DNA from: Streptomyces sp. DvalAA-43
GTDB taxonomy: Bacteria; Actinomycetota; Actinomycetes; Streptomycetales; Streptomycetaceae
Direction: 5' to 3'
NCBI RefSeq assembly: GCF_900091725.1
Contig: NZ_FMBW01000071.1
Coordinates: 310,001-374,000, forward strand
Length of the DNA: 64,000 bases
In this document: piece after piece, positions 24,939-33,966 of the stretch
Layout: every line of letters begins with the position of its first letter
Numbering within the stretch: position 1 is the stretch's first letter
The notes under the pieces: generated by a model
Told to the model about the DNA's origin: nothing
What the model saw: the letters and a program-made list of their open reading frames with translations, nothing else
The model's database searches: none
Position numbers and translations under genes: made by a program

Positions 24939-26444
24939 CTACCCGCCCCGGTTGGTGCGGCGCTGCTTCGCGGCGGCGCGGGCCTCCGCGCTGGGCAGGT
25001 CGGAGCGGCGGGAGCGGCTCGCCTTCGCGGGGCGGGTGCCCATGCCCCGGAAGGCCAGGCCGCTGCTCCCGGCCCGTTCCGTCGCCGGTGCGGCGCCCCC
25101 GACCGGGATCCCCGAGGGCTTGCGGGCGCCGGTGATCCGGCTCAGCTCGGCCTCGCCGGAGCGGACCTGGGCGATCTTCGGGGTGATCCCGGCGTCGGCC
25201 ATCAGCCGGGTCATCTCCCGGCGCTGTCCCGGCAGCACCAGCGTGACGACGCTGCCGGACTCACCGGCACGGGCGGTGCGCCCGCCCCGGTGCAGGTAGT
25301 CCTTGTGATCGCTCGGCGGATCGACGTTGACGACCAGGTCCAGATTGTCGATGTGGATGCCGCGCGCCGCGACGTTCGTGGCGACCAGCACCGTGATCTG
25401 CCCGGTCTTGAACCGGTCCAGGGTGCGGGTGCGCTGCGGCTGGGACTTGCCGCCGTGCAGCGCGGCGGCCCGCACCCCGCTGCTGAGCAGGTGGCCGGTG
25501 AGCTTGTCGACGGCGTGCTTGGTGTCCAGGAACATGATCACCCGGCCCTCGCGGGCCGCGATCTCCGTCGTGGTGGCGTACTTGTCCGCGCCCTGCACAT
25601 AGAGGACGTGGTGTTCCATCGTCGTCACCGCACCGGCCGCCGGGTCGACCGAGTGGACCACCGGATCGTGCAGGTACTGGCGGACCAGCAGGTCCACATT
25701 GCGGTCCAGGGTCGCCGAGAACAGCATCCGCTGGCCCTGCGGCCGCACCAGGTCGAGGAGTTCGGTGACCTGGGGCATGAACCCCATGTCGGCCATCTGG
25801 TCGGCCTCGTCGAGGACGGTGATGGCGACCCGGTCCAGACGGCAGTCGCGGCGCTCGACGAGGTCCTTGAGCCGGCCCGGGGTGGCGACGACGACCTCGG
25901 CGCCGCCGCGCAGCGCGGAGGCCTGGCGGCCGATCGACATGCCGCCGACGACGGTGGCCATGCGCAGCTTGAGCGCGCGGGCGTACGGGGTGAGCGCGTC
26001 GGTGACCTGCTGGGCCAGCTCCCGGGTGGGGACCAGGACCAGGGCCAGCGGGCGGCGGGCGTCCGCCCGGTTGCCCGCGGTACGGGCCAGCATGGCCAGG
26101 CCGAAGGCGAGCGTCTTTCCGGAGCCGGTACGGCCGCGGCCCAGGACGTCGCGGCCCGCGAGGGCGTTCGGCAGGGTGGCCGCCTGGATCGGGAACGGGG
26201 TGGTGAGGCCCTCGGCGGTGAGCGCCGCCAGCAGCGGGCCGGGCAACTCCATCTCCGCGAAGGCCGACACGGCGGGCAGCGCCGGGGTGATGGTCTTCGG
26301 CAGCGCGAACTCGCCCTGCACGGCGGCGGGCCTGCGGCCCGAGCCACCGGAACGCCGGGCGGGCACTCCGGGACGGCCCCCGGAGCCACGGGAAAACCGG
26401 TCGTTCGAACGTGCTGTGCGATCGCGGTTACGGTCGCGGTCCAT
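24939..26444 (-). CDS. DEAD-box RNA helicase
   Basis: This 501-residue helicase has an Arg/Asp/Gly-rich N-terminus (MDRDRNRDRTARSNDRF), a Q motif (PFPIQAATLP), Walker A-type GRGRTGSGKT, PTRELAQQ, the DEAD motif as VLDEADQM, SAT (MLFSATLD), and domain 2 with RGIHIDNLDLVV and HRGGRTARAG. ATG 26444 follows AGGAAGGG; in-frame upstream codons lack a ribosome site. It lies 227 bp downstream of the cold-shock gene on the same strand, which fits a role in unwinding RNA at low temperature. Confidence 0.95.
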   Translation of the reverse strand: MDRDRNRDRTARSNDRFSRGSGGRPGVPARRSGGSGRRPAAVQGEFALPKTITPALPAVSAFAEMELPGPLLAALTAEGLTTPFPIQAATLPNALAGRDVLGRGRTGSGKTLAFGLAMLARTAGNRADARRPLALVLVPTRELAQQVTDALTPYARALKLRMATVVGGMSIGRQASALRGGAEVVVATPGRLKDLVERRDCRLDRVAITVLDEADQMADMGFMPQVTELLDLVRPQGQRMLFSATLDRNVDLLVRQYLHDPVVHSVDPAAGAVTTMEHHVLYVQGADKYATTTEIAAREGRVIMFLDTKHAVDKLTGHLLSSGVRAAALHGGKSQPQRTRTLDRFKTGQITVLVATNVAARGIHIDNLDLVVNVDPPSDHKDYLHRGGRTARAGESGSVVTLVLPGQRREMTRLMADAGITPKIAQVRSGEAELSRITGARKPSGIPVGGAAPATERAGSSGLAFRGMGTRPAKASRSRRSDLPSAEARAAAKQRRTNRGG

Positions 26445-26671
26445 ACGGAACCCTTCCTCGACAGGGGCGCGTATCGAGGAATTCGCTGCGGCGGCGGGCG
26501 GCACAGGAATCGCAAGAACGGGCCGTTGGCAGGCCTGGGCGAAGCCCGGCTGCGAAAAATTCGGGACGGCTCGGGCGGACCGGCGGACAACAGCGAACCG
26601 GGGCCCGCACCCGGAGGTGCGAGTCCCGGTCGTGCAAGTCGTCTCAGCGCGTCGGCGCCGGAGCTGCGGAA

Positions 26672-26875
26672 TCAGGCAGGGGTGATGTTCTCCGCCTGCG
26701 GGCCCTTCTGGCCCTGCGTGACATCAAAATTCACCCGCTGGCCCTCCTGGAGCTCGCGGAAGCCGGTGGCAGCGATGTTCGAGTAGTGGGCGAAGACATC
26801 GGGGCCGCCGCCGTCCTGCTCGATGAAACCGAAGCCCTTTTCCGCGTTGAACCACTTGACGGTGCCAGTAGCCAT
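26672..26875 (-). CDS. Cold-shock protein (CSD)
   Basis: This 67-residue cold-shock domain protein has the RNP1-like KGFGFIEQDGG and RNP2-like DVFAHYSNI motifs. It binds single-stranded RNA/DNA as a chaperone. ATG 26875 is preceded by GGAGATAAAAG. A long, relatively AT-rich upstream region may be a structured 5' leader, as for many csp genes. The DEAD-box gene follows on the same strand. Confidence 0.96.
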   Translation of the reverse strand: MATGTVKWFNAEKGFGFIEQDGGGPDVFAHYSNIAATGFRELQEGQRVNFDVTQGQKGPQAENITPA

Positions 26876-27694
26876 CTTTTATCTCCTTCACCGGGGCAGT
26901 TCCCGGGGATTCGCACGGTGCGGATCCCGCGTCGCCGCGATGATTACCCCATCCGGAAAAGAACCGGAAAACACAGAGGCGCAACCCTCGGCACATGGGT
27001 CCGAGGGAGGCACTTGAAGTCTTCGGGAACCACAACTGCAACTTCTTCCAGAATAGCACGGCGGAGGCAAGCGGGCGCGGCAAGTAAATTCACTGCGCCG
27101 GACGCGAATGGATGCGGACGAAATGCAAATGGATACGCATGGACATAAATGGATACGGAATGAATTCCCGTCGGCCCTGCATTGAATTCGACACCGGCAG
27201 CGCATGGAATTCCGTTCGGCCGGCGAGGAACATCCACCCGCCCCGGGCTCCGCGCACCCGTGGCCCCGCCCGTGCGCACCCGCCCCGGCCTGCCGTCATC
27301 GCGGCCCGTGGGCCCGCTCCCACGCCCGCCTTCTTCCGGCAGACAGTTGATGACGGCCTGACCAGCAGTCATAATGCAGGTGTGTAGCCCTTCACGCATC
27401 CCCCGTCGTGAAGGGCTACACCTATGCCCGCACACCATGTGCGTACGTCATGCACCTTTTGTCCGCGTCGAATTCGCGCGGAACCAGTCGATTTCACGAG
27501 CAGGGGACTCCCCTCGTGGTCCCCTGCCCGTGTTTTTTCGAGTTAACAGTGACGTAGCGTGTTTGCGCAAGCCCGTTCCCGTACCGCCTACCGCTCCGAG
27601 GACGCCACGTCAGGGTTCGTTACAGTACGAGCCCGTTGACCGAATCGACGACCGTGGACGCCGATCGGACGGGTGCGGATACGTGGGGGGCCGG
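26876..27694. promoter_or_regulatory. Large divergent intergenic region with hairpin and repeats
   Basis: This 819-bp gap lies between the cold-shock gene (-) and the XRE gene (+). The stretch 27060-27215 has unusually low GC and contains repeated AATGGATRCG-type words (about 27107, 27128, 27149) and two GAATTCC-GTCGGCC-like copies (27160-27225). A perfect 15-bp stem is at 27382-27421. Open frames here lack ribosome sites and codon bias, so I call no gene. Confidence 0.5.
27382..27421. terminator. Perfect 15-bp stem-loop
   Basis: GTGTAGCCCTTCACG (27382-27396) pairs fully with CGTGAAGGGCTACAC (27407-27421) around a 10-nt loop. Its position in a divergent region means it may be a terminator of an unseen transcript, a leader structure or a protein-binding site. 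Confidence 0.55.
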
Positions 27695-28153
27695 ATGGAC
27701 AGCGTCGAGGAACGCACGCCGGAGCTGCGGACGTTGCAGCAGAAGGTCGAGTACATGGTGGAGAAGACCTTCCCTGGCCAGAAGATCTCGGGGCGCGTCT
27801 TCGCCGATCTGGTCAAGGAACGCGGCGGATCGCTCTCCCACAGCTACTTCTCCAACATCCTGGCCGGAAAGGTCACTCAGCCCTCCGAGGACATTCTCAA
27901 GGCGCTCGGTCTCGGCTTCGGCGTGGACTGGCGGTTCTTCAAGGAGGAGTCCGAGGTCGTCGACGACGTCGTCGCCGGTCTCCAGTTCCTCGCGATGCGG
28001 CGTACCGGGGAGATCAGCGGCGTGGCCGGGCGCGGCCTCGACGAGGACGGCCTCCCGCCGGAGCTGCTCCAGTTCGCGCTCTCCCTGCTGGAGGACGCCA
28101 GGGACCGGCAGGGCACGGCCGACAGCGGTGCCCCCGGCGAGCCGGAGAAGTAG
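27695..28153 (+). CDS. XRE-like regulator of the ImmA/MAB_1171c module
   Basis: This 152-residue protein has a helix-turn-helix core at residues about 12-80 (FADLVKERGGSLSHSYFSNILAGKVTQPSEDILKALGLGF) and an acidic, probably disordered C-terminus. ATG 27695 follows GGGGGCC. It is the first gene of a four-gene run; the next start is 6 bp after its stop. XRE/ImmA pairs in other systems work as a repressor and the protease that removes it. Confidence 0.88.
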   Translation: MDSVEERTPELRTLQQKVEYMVEKTFPGQKISGRVFADLVKERGGSLSHSYFSNILAGKVTQPSEDILKALGLGFGVDWRFFKEESEVVDDVVAGLQFLAMRRTGEISGVAGRGLDEDGLPPELLQFALSLLEDARDRQGTADSGAPGEPEK

Positions 28154-28159
28154 CCCTCC

Positions 28160-28774
28160 ATGTCCCTGCGCGAACTACGCAAGGAATGCGAGGCCGGGCT
28201 CGCCGACCTGCCCATCCCCGCGCCCTTCTCCATAGCCGCACTGGTGGCGAACATGGAAGCGGCCCGCGGCCGCACCATCGTGCTGCACGAGATGCCCGAC
28301 CGGCTGGCCCGCGTCAACGCCGCCTGCGGGCTGCGCCTGAAGACCGGTGGGACCAGCTTCGTGCTCTACCGCCGCCGGCCGACCGCGTACCAGACCCAGC
28401 ACGTCATCCTGCACGAGCTGTGCCACGAGTGGTTCGACCACGGCACCTCGCTCGACCCGGAGCAACTGCGGCGGCTGCTGCCGGTCTTCGACACCTCGCT
28501 GATCACCCGGGTCCTCGGCACCGAACCCCCGCCGCCGCCCACGCCCCCGCCGCCCGTCGTCGCCGAGATCGCCGACGCGCTCCGGTCCGGGGACGGCACC
28601 GTGCAGGCCCGCGCCCAGTACGACACCCACGACGAGCGCATGGCCGAGTTCGGCGCCTCGCTCATTCCCCGCATGGCCATGGACGTGTCGAGCGACGACA
28701 TGGTGGGGCGGCTGGCCAACTCCCTCTCCCGCCCGGTCGCCAACCGCCGTCGCGGCCTGTTCCGCCGCACCTGA
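28160..28774 (+). CDS. ImmA/IrrE-like zinc metallopeptidase
   Basis: This 204-residue protein has a zincin motif HELCHEWFDHG (His85, Glu86, His89) preceded by TSFVLYRRRPTAYQTQHVIL. The region after residue 125 is Pro-rich. In the family, ImmA/IrrE peptidases cleave XRE repressors after a signal such as DNA damage or conjugation. The XRE gene directly upstream is the obvious substrate candidate. ATG 28160 is 6 bp after the XRE stop. Confidence 0.85.
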   Translation: MSLRELRKECEAGLADLPIPAPFSIAALVANMEAARGRTIVLHEMPDRLARVNAACGLRLKTGGTSFVLYRRRPTAYQTQHVILHELCHEWFDHGTSLDPEQLRRLLPVFDTSLITRVLGTEPPPPPTPPPPVVAEIADALRSGDGTVQARAQYDTHDERMAEFGASLIPRMAMDVSSDDMVGRLANSLSRPVANRRRGLFRRT

Positions 28775-28819
28775 CACCACACGCCCCCCGTCCCCGTCCC
28801 CCACCCCAAGGACTCCGCC

Positions 28820-30214
28820 GTGACCCCGCTCGACCTCGCCGGCTACCTCATAGCCGTCCTGATGACGGCCGTCGCCCTGTGGCGCATGCCGGCCGCCCTG
28901 TGGGGCGACGAAGACGACAAGCGCCGCCGGGCCCTCTGGGGCTGCTACGCGGGCTTCGCCGCCGCCCTGTGGACCAAGACCCGGGCCGTGCGCATCGGCC
29001 TCAACGACAGCGCCGTCACCGACCTCGCCGTACTGATCAAGCACTACACCGCGACGATCGCGATCCTGGCGATCCTCAGCTACATCGTGGCGATCTACGG
29101 CCAGTACCCCGACGCCGGGACCGTCCCGCGCCATGTGCGGTTCGCCCGTGCCATCCAGCAGGTGGCGGCCAAGGCGTCGATCGCCACGCTGGTCCTGCTG
29201 ACGGTGCTGTTCTTCACCGTCGTCGACCGCTCCGTCCCCTCGGACCGGTTCGTCGCCGACCACGCGGGGCAGTGGGGGGCCACGCTGTACATGAGCGTCT
29301 TCTACCTCTACCTGGGCGCCGCGTCCGCCGTCTGCGCGTACCAGTGGGCGCTGGCCACCGCCGGGGCCGGGATGCGCCATCTGCGGGTGGGCCTCGGGAT
29401 GATGACGTTCGCCATGTTCATCGGGGTCGGCTACACCGTCAGCCGGACCCTGTTCCTGTGGGCCAGTGTCATCGACACCCCGAGCGAGTCCTTCGCGCTC
29501 CGCTTCGACGAGGTCACCGAGGCCGCGCAGGTGGTGCTGTTCGCCTTCTTCGCCGTGGGCGCCTCCATCCCCGCCCTCAGCAAGGGGCAGCGGCGCGCGA
29601 AGCTGTGGCGGGCGCAGGTCAAACTGCACGGCCTCTGGCGCGAGTTGATGACCGCGTTCCCCGAGCAGCCCTTCGACCCGCCGGCCTCGCTGGTCCGCGA
29701 GCTCACCCGCTTCGACACCCCCGCGGACCTGCGCATCGACCGCTGGGCCGCCGATATCGCGGACGCGGTGGAGAAGCTGCGCCACTACGTGCCCGACACC
29801 CTGCTCCCCGCCGCGAAGGCCGCCGCGGGCGGCACGGCGGCGGGCGGCACGGCGGCGAGTGACCCCGCGACGGACGGCACCACCACGGACGGCGCCGCGG
29901 ACGCGGACCGGGCGGGCCCGCTCGCCGAGGCGTACTGGATCAAGGCGGCGCTCACCGCCAAGAACAACGGCGCGCCCGCCTCCACCGCCGCGGCGGTGGA
30001 GACCCAGCACGCCACCGACCAGGACGGCGAGGTGGCCTGGCTGGTCCGGGTCGCCACCGCGTACCGGACCGTCCCGCAGGACCGGGCGGCCCAGGTGCTG
30101 GCCGACGCCACATCTGCCACGCCCGTCACATCCCCCACGCCCGGCGGCCCGTCCACGGCATCCACGACCACCGGCCCGGCCGCCCGCACCGCCGCCCCCG
30201 AGGAGACAGCATGA
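28820..30214 (+). CDS. MAB_1171c-type polytopic membrane protein
   Basis: This 464-residue protein has about seven TM helices in residues 3-260, including LAGYLIAVLMTAVALWRMP, YTATIAILAILSYIVAIYG, ASIATLVLLTVLFFTVV and VVLFAFFAVGASI. A cytoplasmic C-terminal domain (LWRELMTAFPEQPFDPP..., DIADAVEKLRHYVPDT) follows, then an Ala/Thr-rich tail. It resembles the MAB_1171c family, annotated as putative transporters, with no proven function. GTG 28820. Its stop overlaps the next ATG. The seven-helix layout would also suit a membrane sensor. Confidence 0.82.
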   Translation: MTPLDLAGYLIAVLMTAVALWRMPAALWGDEDDKRRRALWGCYAGFAAALWTKTRAVRIGLNDSAVTDLAVLIKHYTATIAILAILSYIVAIYGQYPDAGTVPRHVRFARAIQQVAAKASIATLVLLTVLFFTVVDRSVPSDRFVADHAGQWGATLYMSVFYLYLGAASAVCAYQWALATAGAGMRHLRVGLGMMTFAMFIGVGYTVSRTLFLWASVIDTPSESFALRFDEVTEAAQVVLFAFFAVGASIPALSKGQRRAKLWRAQVKLHGLWRELMTAFPEQPFDPPASLVRELTRFDTPADLRIDRWAADIADAVEKLRHYVPDTLLPAAKAAAGGTAAGGTAASDPATDGTTTDGAADADRAGPLAEAYWIKAALTAKNNGAPASTAAAVETQHATDQDGEVAWLVRVATAYRTVPQDRAAQVLADATSATPVTSPTPGGPSTASTTTGPAARTAAPEETA

Positions 30215-30834
30215 CCTCCACCGACACCCCCGACACCACTGGCACCACCGACGCCCCCGCCTCGCCGGACCATGCCACCGCGCGCACCGTCACCGACGTC
30301 TTCCAGCCCCGCAACGTCCTCCTGATCGGCATGCTCGGCATCGGCCTGGCCGCCGCCGGTCACTGGACCGGCCTGCTCTGGGGGTTCCTCGGCGCCCTGT
30401 GCGCGGGCCTCATACCCGCCGGGTACATCGAGTGGGAGCGCGGACGCGGCACCTGGGGCGACCGCCATGTCGTCGACCGCACCAAGCGGGCCCCGATCTT
30501 CTTCGTCATCCTCGGCTCCATCGGCACCGGCTCGGTGGTGATGGTCCTGGGCAACGCCCCCACCGGCATCCTCGTGGCGATGCTCGCCCTCTGGGCGATG
30601 ACCGTGATCCTGCTGGCCGTCAACACGGTCTGGAAGATCTCGGTGGACGCCGCGGTCGCCTCGGCCGTCGTCGCCCTGCTCGCCGCGGTCCACTCGCCGT
30701 GGTGGCTGCTCGGGTACGTGATGACGGTCGCCGTGTGCTGGTCGCGGGTCGCGCTCGGCTATCACACGGTGATGCAGACGGTCGCCGGGGCGTCGCTGGG
30801 GGCCGCGACGGCGGGCGCGTTCCTGCTCGTCTGA
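30211..30834 (+). CDS. PAP2-like membrane protein
   Basis: This 207-residue protein has about five TM helices. The C-terminal half ends SRVALGYHTVMQTVAGASLG, which matches the third PAP2 motif (SRxxxxxHxxxDxxxG) except that Gln replaces the Asp. The first two PAP2 motifs are not intact; KISVDAAVASA sits where PSGH is expected. So it may be a degenerate lipid-phosphatase fold without usual catalysis. It is coupled (ATGA) to the MAB_1171c gene and ends the module. Confidence 0.75.
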   Translation: MTSTDTPDTTGTTDAPASPDHATARTVTDVFQPRNVLLIGMLGIGLAAAGHWTGLLWGFLGALCAGLIPAGYIEWERGRGTWGDRHVVDRTKRAPIFFVILGSIGTGSVVMVLGNAPTGILVAMLALWAMTVILLAVNTVWKISVDAAVASAVVALLAAVHSPWWLLGYVMTVAVCWSRVALGYHTVMQTVAGASLGAATAGAFLLV

Positions 30835-30896
30835 ATGCACCGCTCTCGTCCGAATTCACCGTTGAAAGGAACTTCGCGACGGGTACTTATGGCCCC

Positions 30897-31745
30897 GTGC
30901 CGAACTTCGAGATCACCACCGCAAGCGCCGACGACCTCACGATGCTCGCCGAATGGGCCCACGAGGAGAGCTGGAACCCGGGGCTGACCGACCGCCACGC
31001 CTTCTTCGCCGCCGATCCGCGCGGCTTCCTGATCGGCCGCCTCGACGGCGAGCCGGTCTCCTGCGTCTCCGTCGTCCGCTACGGCTCCGGTTCCGGCTTC
31101 CTCGGCTTCTACCTCACCCGGCCGCACCTGCGCGGCCAGGGATACGGCATCCAGCTCTGGCGGGCCGGGATGGCACGGCTGGTGGGACGCAACGTCGGCC
31201 TCGACGGAGTGGTGGCCCAGCAGCCCAACTACCGTAGATCCGGCTTCCGTTCCGTGTGGACGAACATGCGGTACGAGGGCCTGCCGTCCGCCGGACCGGC
31301 CGCCCCGGCGGGCACCGAGCTCGTCGACGGCCGCAGCATCGCCTTCGACCGGCTCGCCGCCTACGACCGCCGGTTCTTCCCGGCCGACCGCGACAGCTTC
31401 CTCGCGCCGTGGATCGCCCATCCCACCCGCACCTCGCTCGCCGCCGTCCGCGACGGGGAGCTGCGCGGTCTGGCCGTGATCCGGCCCTGCCGTGCGGCGT
31501 CCCGCATCGGTCCCGTGTACGCGGAATCGGCCGAGGTGGCCGGTGCCCTGATCGGCGCGCTGGCGGCGACCGATCCCGGCGTCCCGGTCGCGATCGACGT
31601 GCCCGACGTCAACCCGGCGGCGGTGCGGCTGGCCGAACAGCTGGGCCTCACCCCGTCGTTCGAGACCGCCCGGATGTACACGGGCCCGTCGCCGGACGTC
31701 GACCACTCCGGGCTGTTCGGCATCACCAGCCTGGAGCTGGGCTGA
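30897..31745 (+). CDS. GNAT family N-acetyltransferase
   Basis: This 282-residue protein has an N-terminal GNAT domain (residues about 5-130; FLGFYLTRPHLRGQGYGIQLWRAG is the acetyl-CoA site) and a second GNAT-like C-terminal domain (about 150-275; LGLTPSFETARMYTGP). This two-domain form is common in actinobacteria and acts on unknown amines. GTG 30897 is the only sensible start; no strong ribosome site is seen. It converges with the phosphatase gene, 16 bp apart. Confidence 0.85.
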   Translation: MPNFEITTASADDLTMLAEWAHEESWNPGLTDRHAFFAADPRGFLIGRLDGEPVSCVSVVRYGSGSGFLGFYLTRPHLRGQGYGIQLWRAGMARLVGRNVGLDGVVAQQPNYRRSGFRSVWTNMRYEGLPSAGPAAPAGTELVDGRSIAFDRLAAYDRRFFPADRDSFLAPWIAHPTRTSLAAVRDGELRGLAVIRPCRAASRIGPVYAESAEVAGALIGALAATDPGVPVAIDVPDVNPAAVRLAEQLGLTPSFETARMYTGPSPDVDHSGLFGITSLELG

Positions 31746-31761
31746 CACCGCCGGGCCGGGG

Positions 31762-33477
31762 TCAGGTGGCGTCGTGCGTCCCCACCCCCGGGGTACGGGT
31801 GCGGGAGGCCAGCACCGCTATGTCGTCCTCGGCACCCGGACCGAACCGTTCGAGCACGTCGTCCAGCAGGTTCTCCAGGCTGCCGCCGGCCGGCAGGACG
31901 AGTTCCTTGAGACGGCCGACCGAGACGTCGATGTCCTCGTCGCGCCGCTCGACCAGCCCGTCGGTGTACAGGAACAGCACCGTGCCCGGGTCGAACTCCA
32001 GCAGCGTCGTCCGGTACCCGCCGAACCCGGTGCCCAGCGGCGGCCCCACCGCCATCTCCTCGCACACCCTGGCCCCGGTCCGCGGATCGATCAGCACCGG
32101 CGGCAGATGCCCGGCGCTCGCCACCTCGCACGCCCCGCCGTACCGGTCGACGACGGCCAGCAGACAGGTCGCCGCCCGGTCCAGCCCGGACCGTTCGACC
32201 ATCCGGTCCAGCTGCTCCAGGATGCGGTGCGGCGGCAGCTCGTCGTCGGCGAACATCCGCAGCAGGGAGCGGTAGTGGCTCATGGCGACCGCCGCCTCCA
32301 CCCCGTGCCCCATCACATCGCCCATCGCCTTCAGATGCCGCCCGTCGCGCAGCGGGATGACGTCGAACCAGTCGCCGCCGACCATCACGCTCCGGTCGGC
32401 CGGCAGATAGCGGGTGGCGATCTCGATGTGCGGATGCGGGGGACGGGGCTCGGACAGCAGGGAGCGCTGGAGCTCCAGGGCGATGGTGTGCTCGTGGGCG
32501 TACCGGCGGGCGTGGTCGAGATCGACGGCGGCCCGCCCGGCGAGCTCCCGGGCGATCACCACGTCCTCGTCCGTGAAGACCGGTGAGTCGCCCGCCCGGA
32601 TCAGGCCGAGGATGCCGAGCGCGCCGCTGCGCACGGTGACGGGCACGATGACCGCCGAGTGCATCCCGAGGGCGCGGTAGGCGGTGAGCCGTTCGGGGCC
32701 GGGGGCGGAGCGGAGGAGCTGTTCGTCGGAGGTGAGGTTCTCCACCACCGGCTGGTTGGACGCCAGGCAGCGCTGCACGGCCGCGCCCTCCTGGTAGTCG
32801 ATGTACTCGCCGGTCAGCCCGAAGCCGTGCAGCTCGTCGCCGAGCGCGGGCACGGCCCGCAGCGCCGCCCGGCGCAGCCGCAGCACACCGGGAGGTGCGG
32901 GCCGGACCGGTGCGGCGACATCGGGCGGGAACACCTCGACCGTCGCGATGTCCGCCAGCCCCGGCACGACGAGGTCGACGAGTTCGGCACAGGTGGTGTC
33001 CATGTCGAGGGTGGTGCCGATCCGGGCGGCCGCGGTGTCGAGCAGGGTCAGATGCCGCCGGGCCTGCTCCAGCGCGCGCTGCTCCTGGTCCGCGGCCATG
33101 ACCTCCAGCACGATCCCGGCCACGCCCACGACCCGCCCCCCGGACTCCAGCCGGTGGAAGGCGCCGTGCCAGTACCGCCGGACCGTGGCGTCCCGGGCGG
33201 TGAAGCCGCTGATGGTGATCGTGCGGGGCTTCCCGTCGGCGAGCACCGCCCGGATCATGTCCTCGCGCGCGTCGAGCCCCGGCAGGACCTCGGAGACCGT
33301 GCGCCCGAGGTGTTCGGCGGCCGGGATGCCGTTGATCCGTTCGAGGGCCGGGTTGACGTAGAGATAGCGCAGCCCCGTGTCGAGCACGCCCACCCCGGCC
33401 GAGGTGCCGCCGACCAGGGCCGCCAGGGCACGGGGGTCGAACGGCACCGGGCTGCCGGCGTACGCATCGGCCTGCAC
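31762..33477 (-). CDS. PAS-GAF-PP2C (SpoIIE-type) phosphatase
   Basis: This 571-residue protein has a PAS domain (about 15-125; VLDTGLRYLYVNPALERINGIPA), a GAF domain (about 150-320) and a PP2C/SpoIIE phosphatase domain (about 335-565; VGGDWFDVIPL, GDVMGHG, LYTDGLVERRD, ADDELPPH). The Asp residues GGDWFD, GDVMGHG and YTDG should bind Mn2+/Mg2+. Such proteins dephosphorylate anti-anti-sigma factors in partner-switching. GTG 33477 is 6 nt after AGGAGG; the longer upstream frame is Pro/Ala-rich and rejected. Confidence 0.93.
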   Translation of the reverse strand: MQADAYAGSPVPFDPRALAALVGGTSAGVGVLDTGLRYLYVNPALERINGIPAAEHLGRTVSEVLPGLDAREDMIRAVLADGKPRTITISGFTARDATVRRYWHGAFHRLESGGRVVGVAGIVLEVMAADQEQRALEQARRHLTLLDTAAARIGTTLDMDTTCAELVDLVVPGLADIATVEVFPPDVAAPVRPAPPGVLRLRRAALRAVPALGDELHGFGLTGEYIDYQEGAAVQRCLASNQPVVENLTSDEQLLRSAPGPERLTAYRALGMHSAVIVPVTVRSGALGILGLIRAGDSPVFTDEDVVIARELAGRAAVDLDHARRYAHEHTIALELQRSLLSEPRPPHPHIEIATRYLPADRSVMVGGDWFDVIPLRDGRHLKAMGDVMGHGVEAAVAMSHYRSLLRMFADDELPPHRILEQLDRMVERSGLDRAATCLLAVVDRYGGACEVASAGHLPPVLIDPRTGARVCEEMAVGPPLGTGFGGYRTTLLEFDPGTVLFLYTDGLVERRDEDIDVSVGRLKELVLPAGGSLENLLDDVLERFGPGAEDDIAVLASRTRTPGVGTHDAT

Positions 33478-33626
33478 GTCAACCTCCTGCGGCGGGCGCG
33501 GACCACCCGCTGCCCGGCCCTCAATCGTGGGCCGCCCGCCCCCGCCACGCATCCGCAGACCGGCGGCCGGGGCGGCGGGAGTAGCAGGGATGGCGAGGGT
33601 GGCCGGGGTGGGCACCGCCCCCCGGG

Positions 33627-33899
33627 TCAGGTCAGCGGGTGCGAGGTGCGGCCGGACGCGTCGTCGATCTCGTCGTGCGCCTTCGTCAGCATCTTCATCG
33701 CCAGCTCATTGAGCGCTCTGGCTCCCGCGATCTCCTCGCCCACTCTCGGCTGATTGTTGTCGGAGGGGTGGCGGCTCGCATATCCATGGGCCCGCACCTC
33801 GGTCCCGTCCGAAAGCCGCACCATGGCGGCCGCACGGGTGCGGTGGGTGTCCTCGTCGAATTCCAGCTCGATGTGCCACCCGACGGTTGTCATCACCAT
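33627..33899 (-). CDS. DUF1876 protein
   Basis: This small protein of about 90 residues has VGWHIELEFDEDTHRTRAAAMVRLSDGTEVRAHG and RHPSDNNQPRVGEEIAGARAL, typical of DUF1876 (dsRBD-like fold) in Streptomyces. ATG 33899 is 8 nt after GGAGG; an ATG two codons later is also possible. Function unknown. Confidence 0.9.
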   Translation of the reverse strand: MVMTTVGWHIELEFDEDTHRTRAAAMVRLSDGTEVRAHGYASRHPSDNNQPRVGEEIAGARALNELAMKMLTKAHDEIDDASGRTSHPLT

Positions 33900-33966
33900 G
33901 ACGATCACCTCCCTCCCAGGGTGCGCCCGTTCCCCCGCCCCTGCACCACGGCACCGCCCCGGTCCG

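Noticed and set aside
26444..26672. Cold-shock and DEAD-box genes as one operon
   Set aside because: They are on the same strand, but the 227-bp gap allows a separate promoter, so co-transcription is not claimed.
27090..27438. Small minus-strand frames in the cold-shock upstream region
   Set aside because: No ribosome sites, mixed composition, and they cross the hairpin; better read as regulatory or leader sequence.
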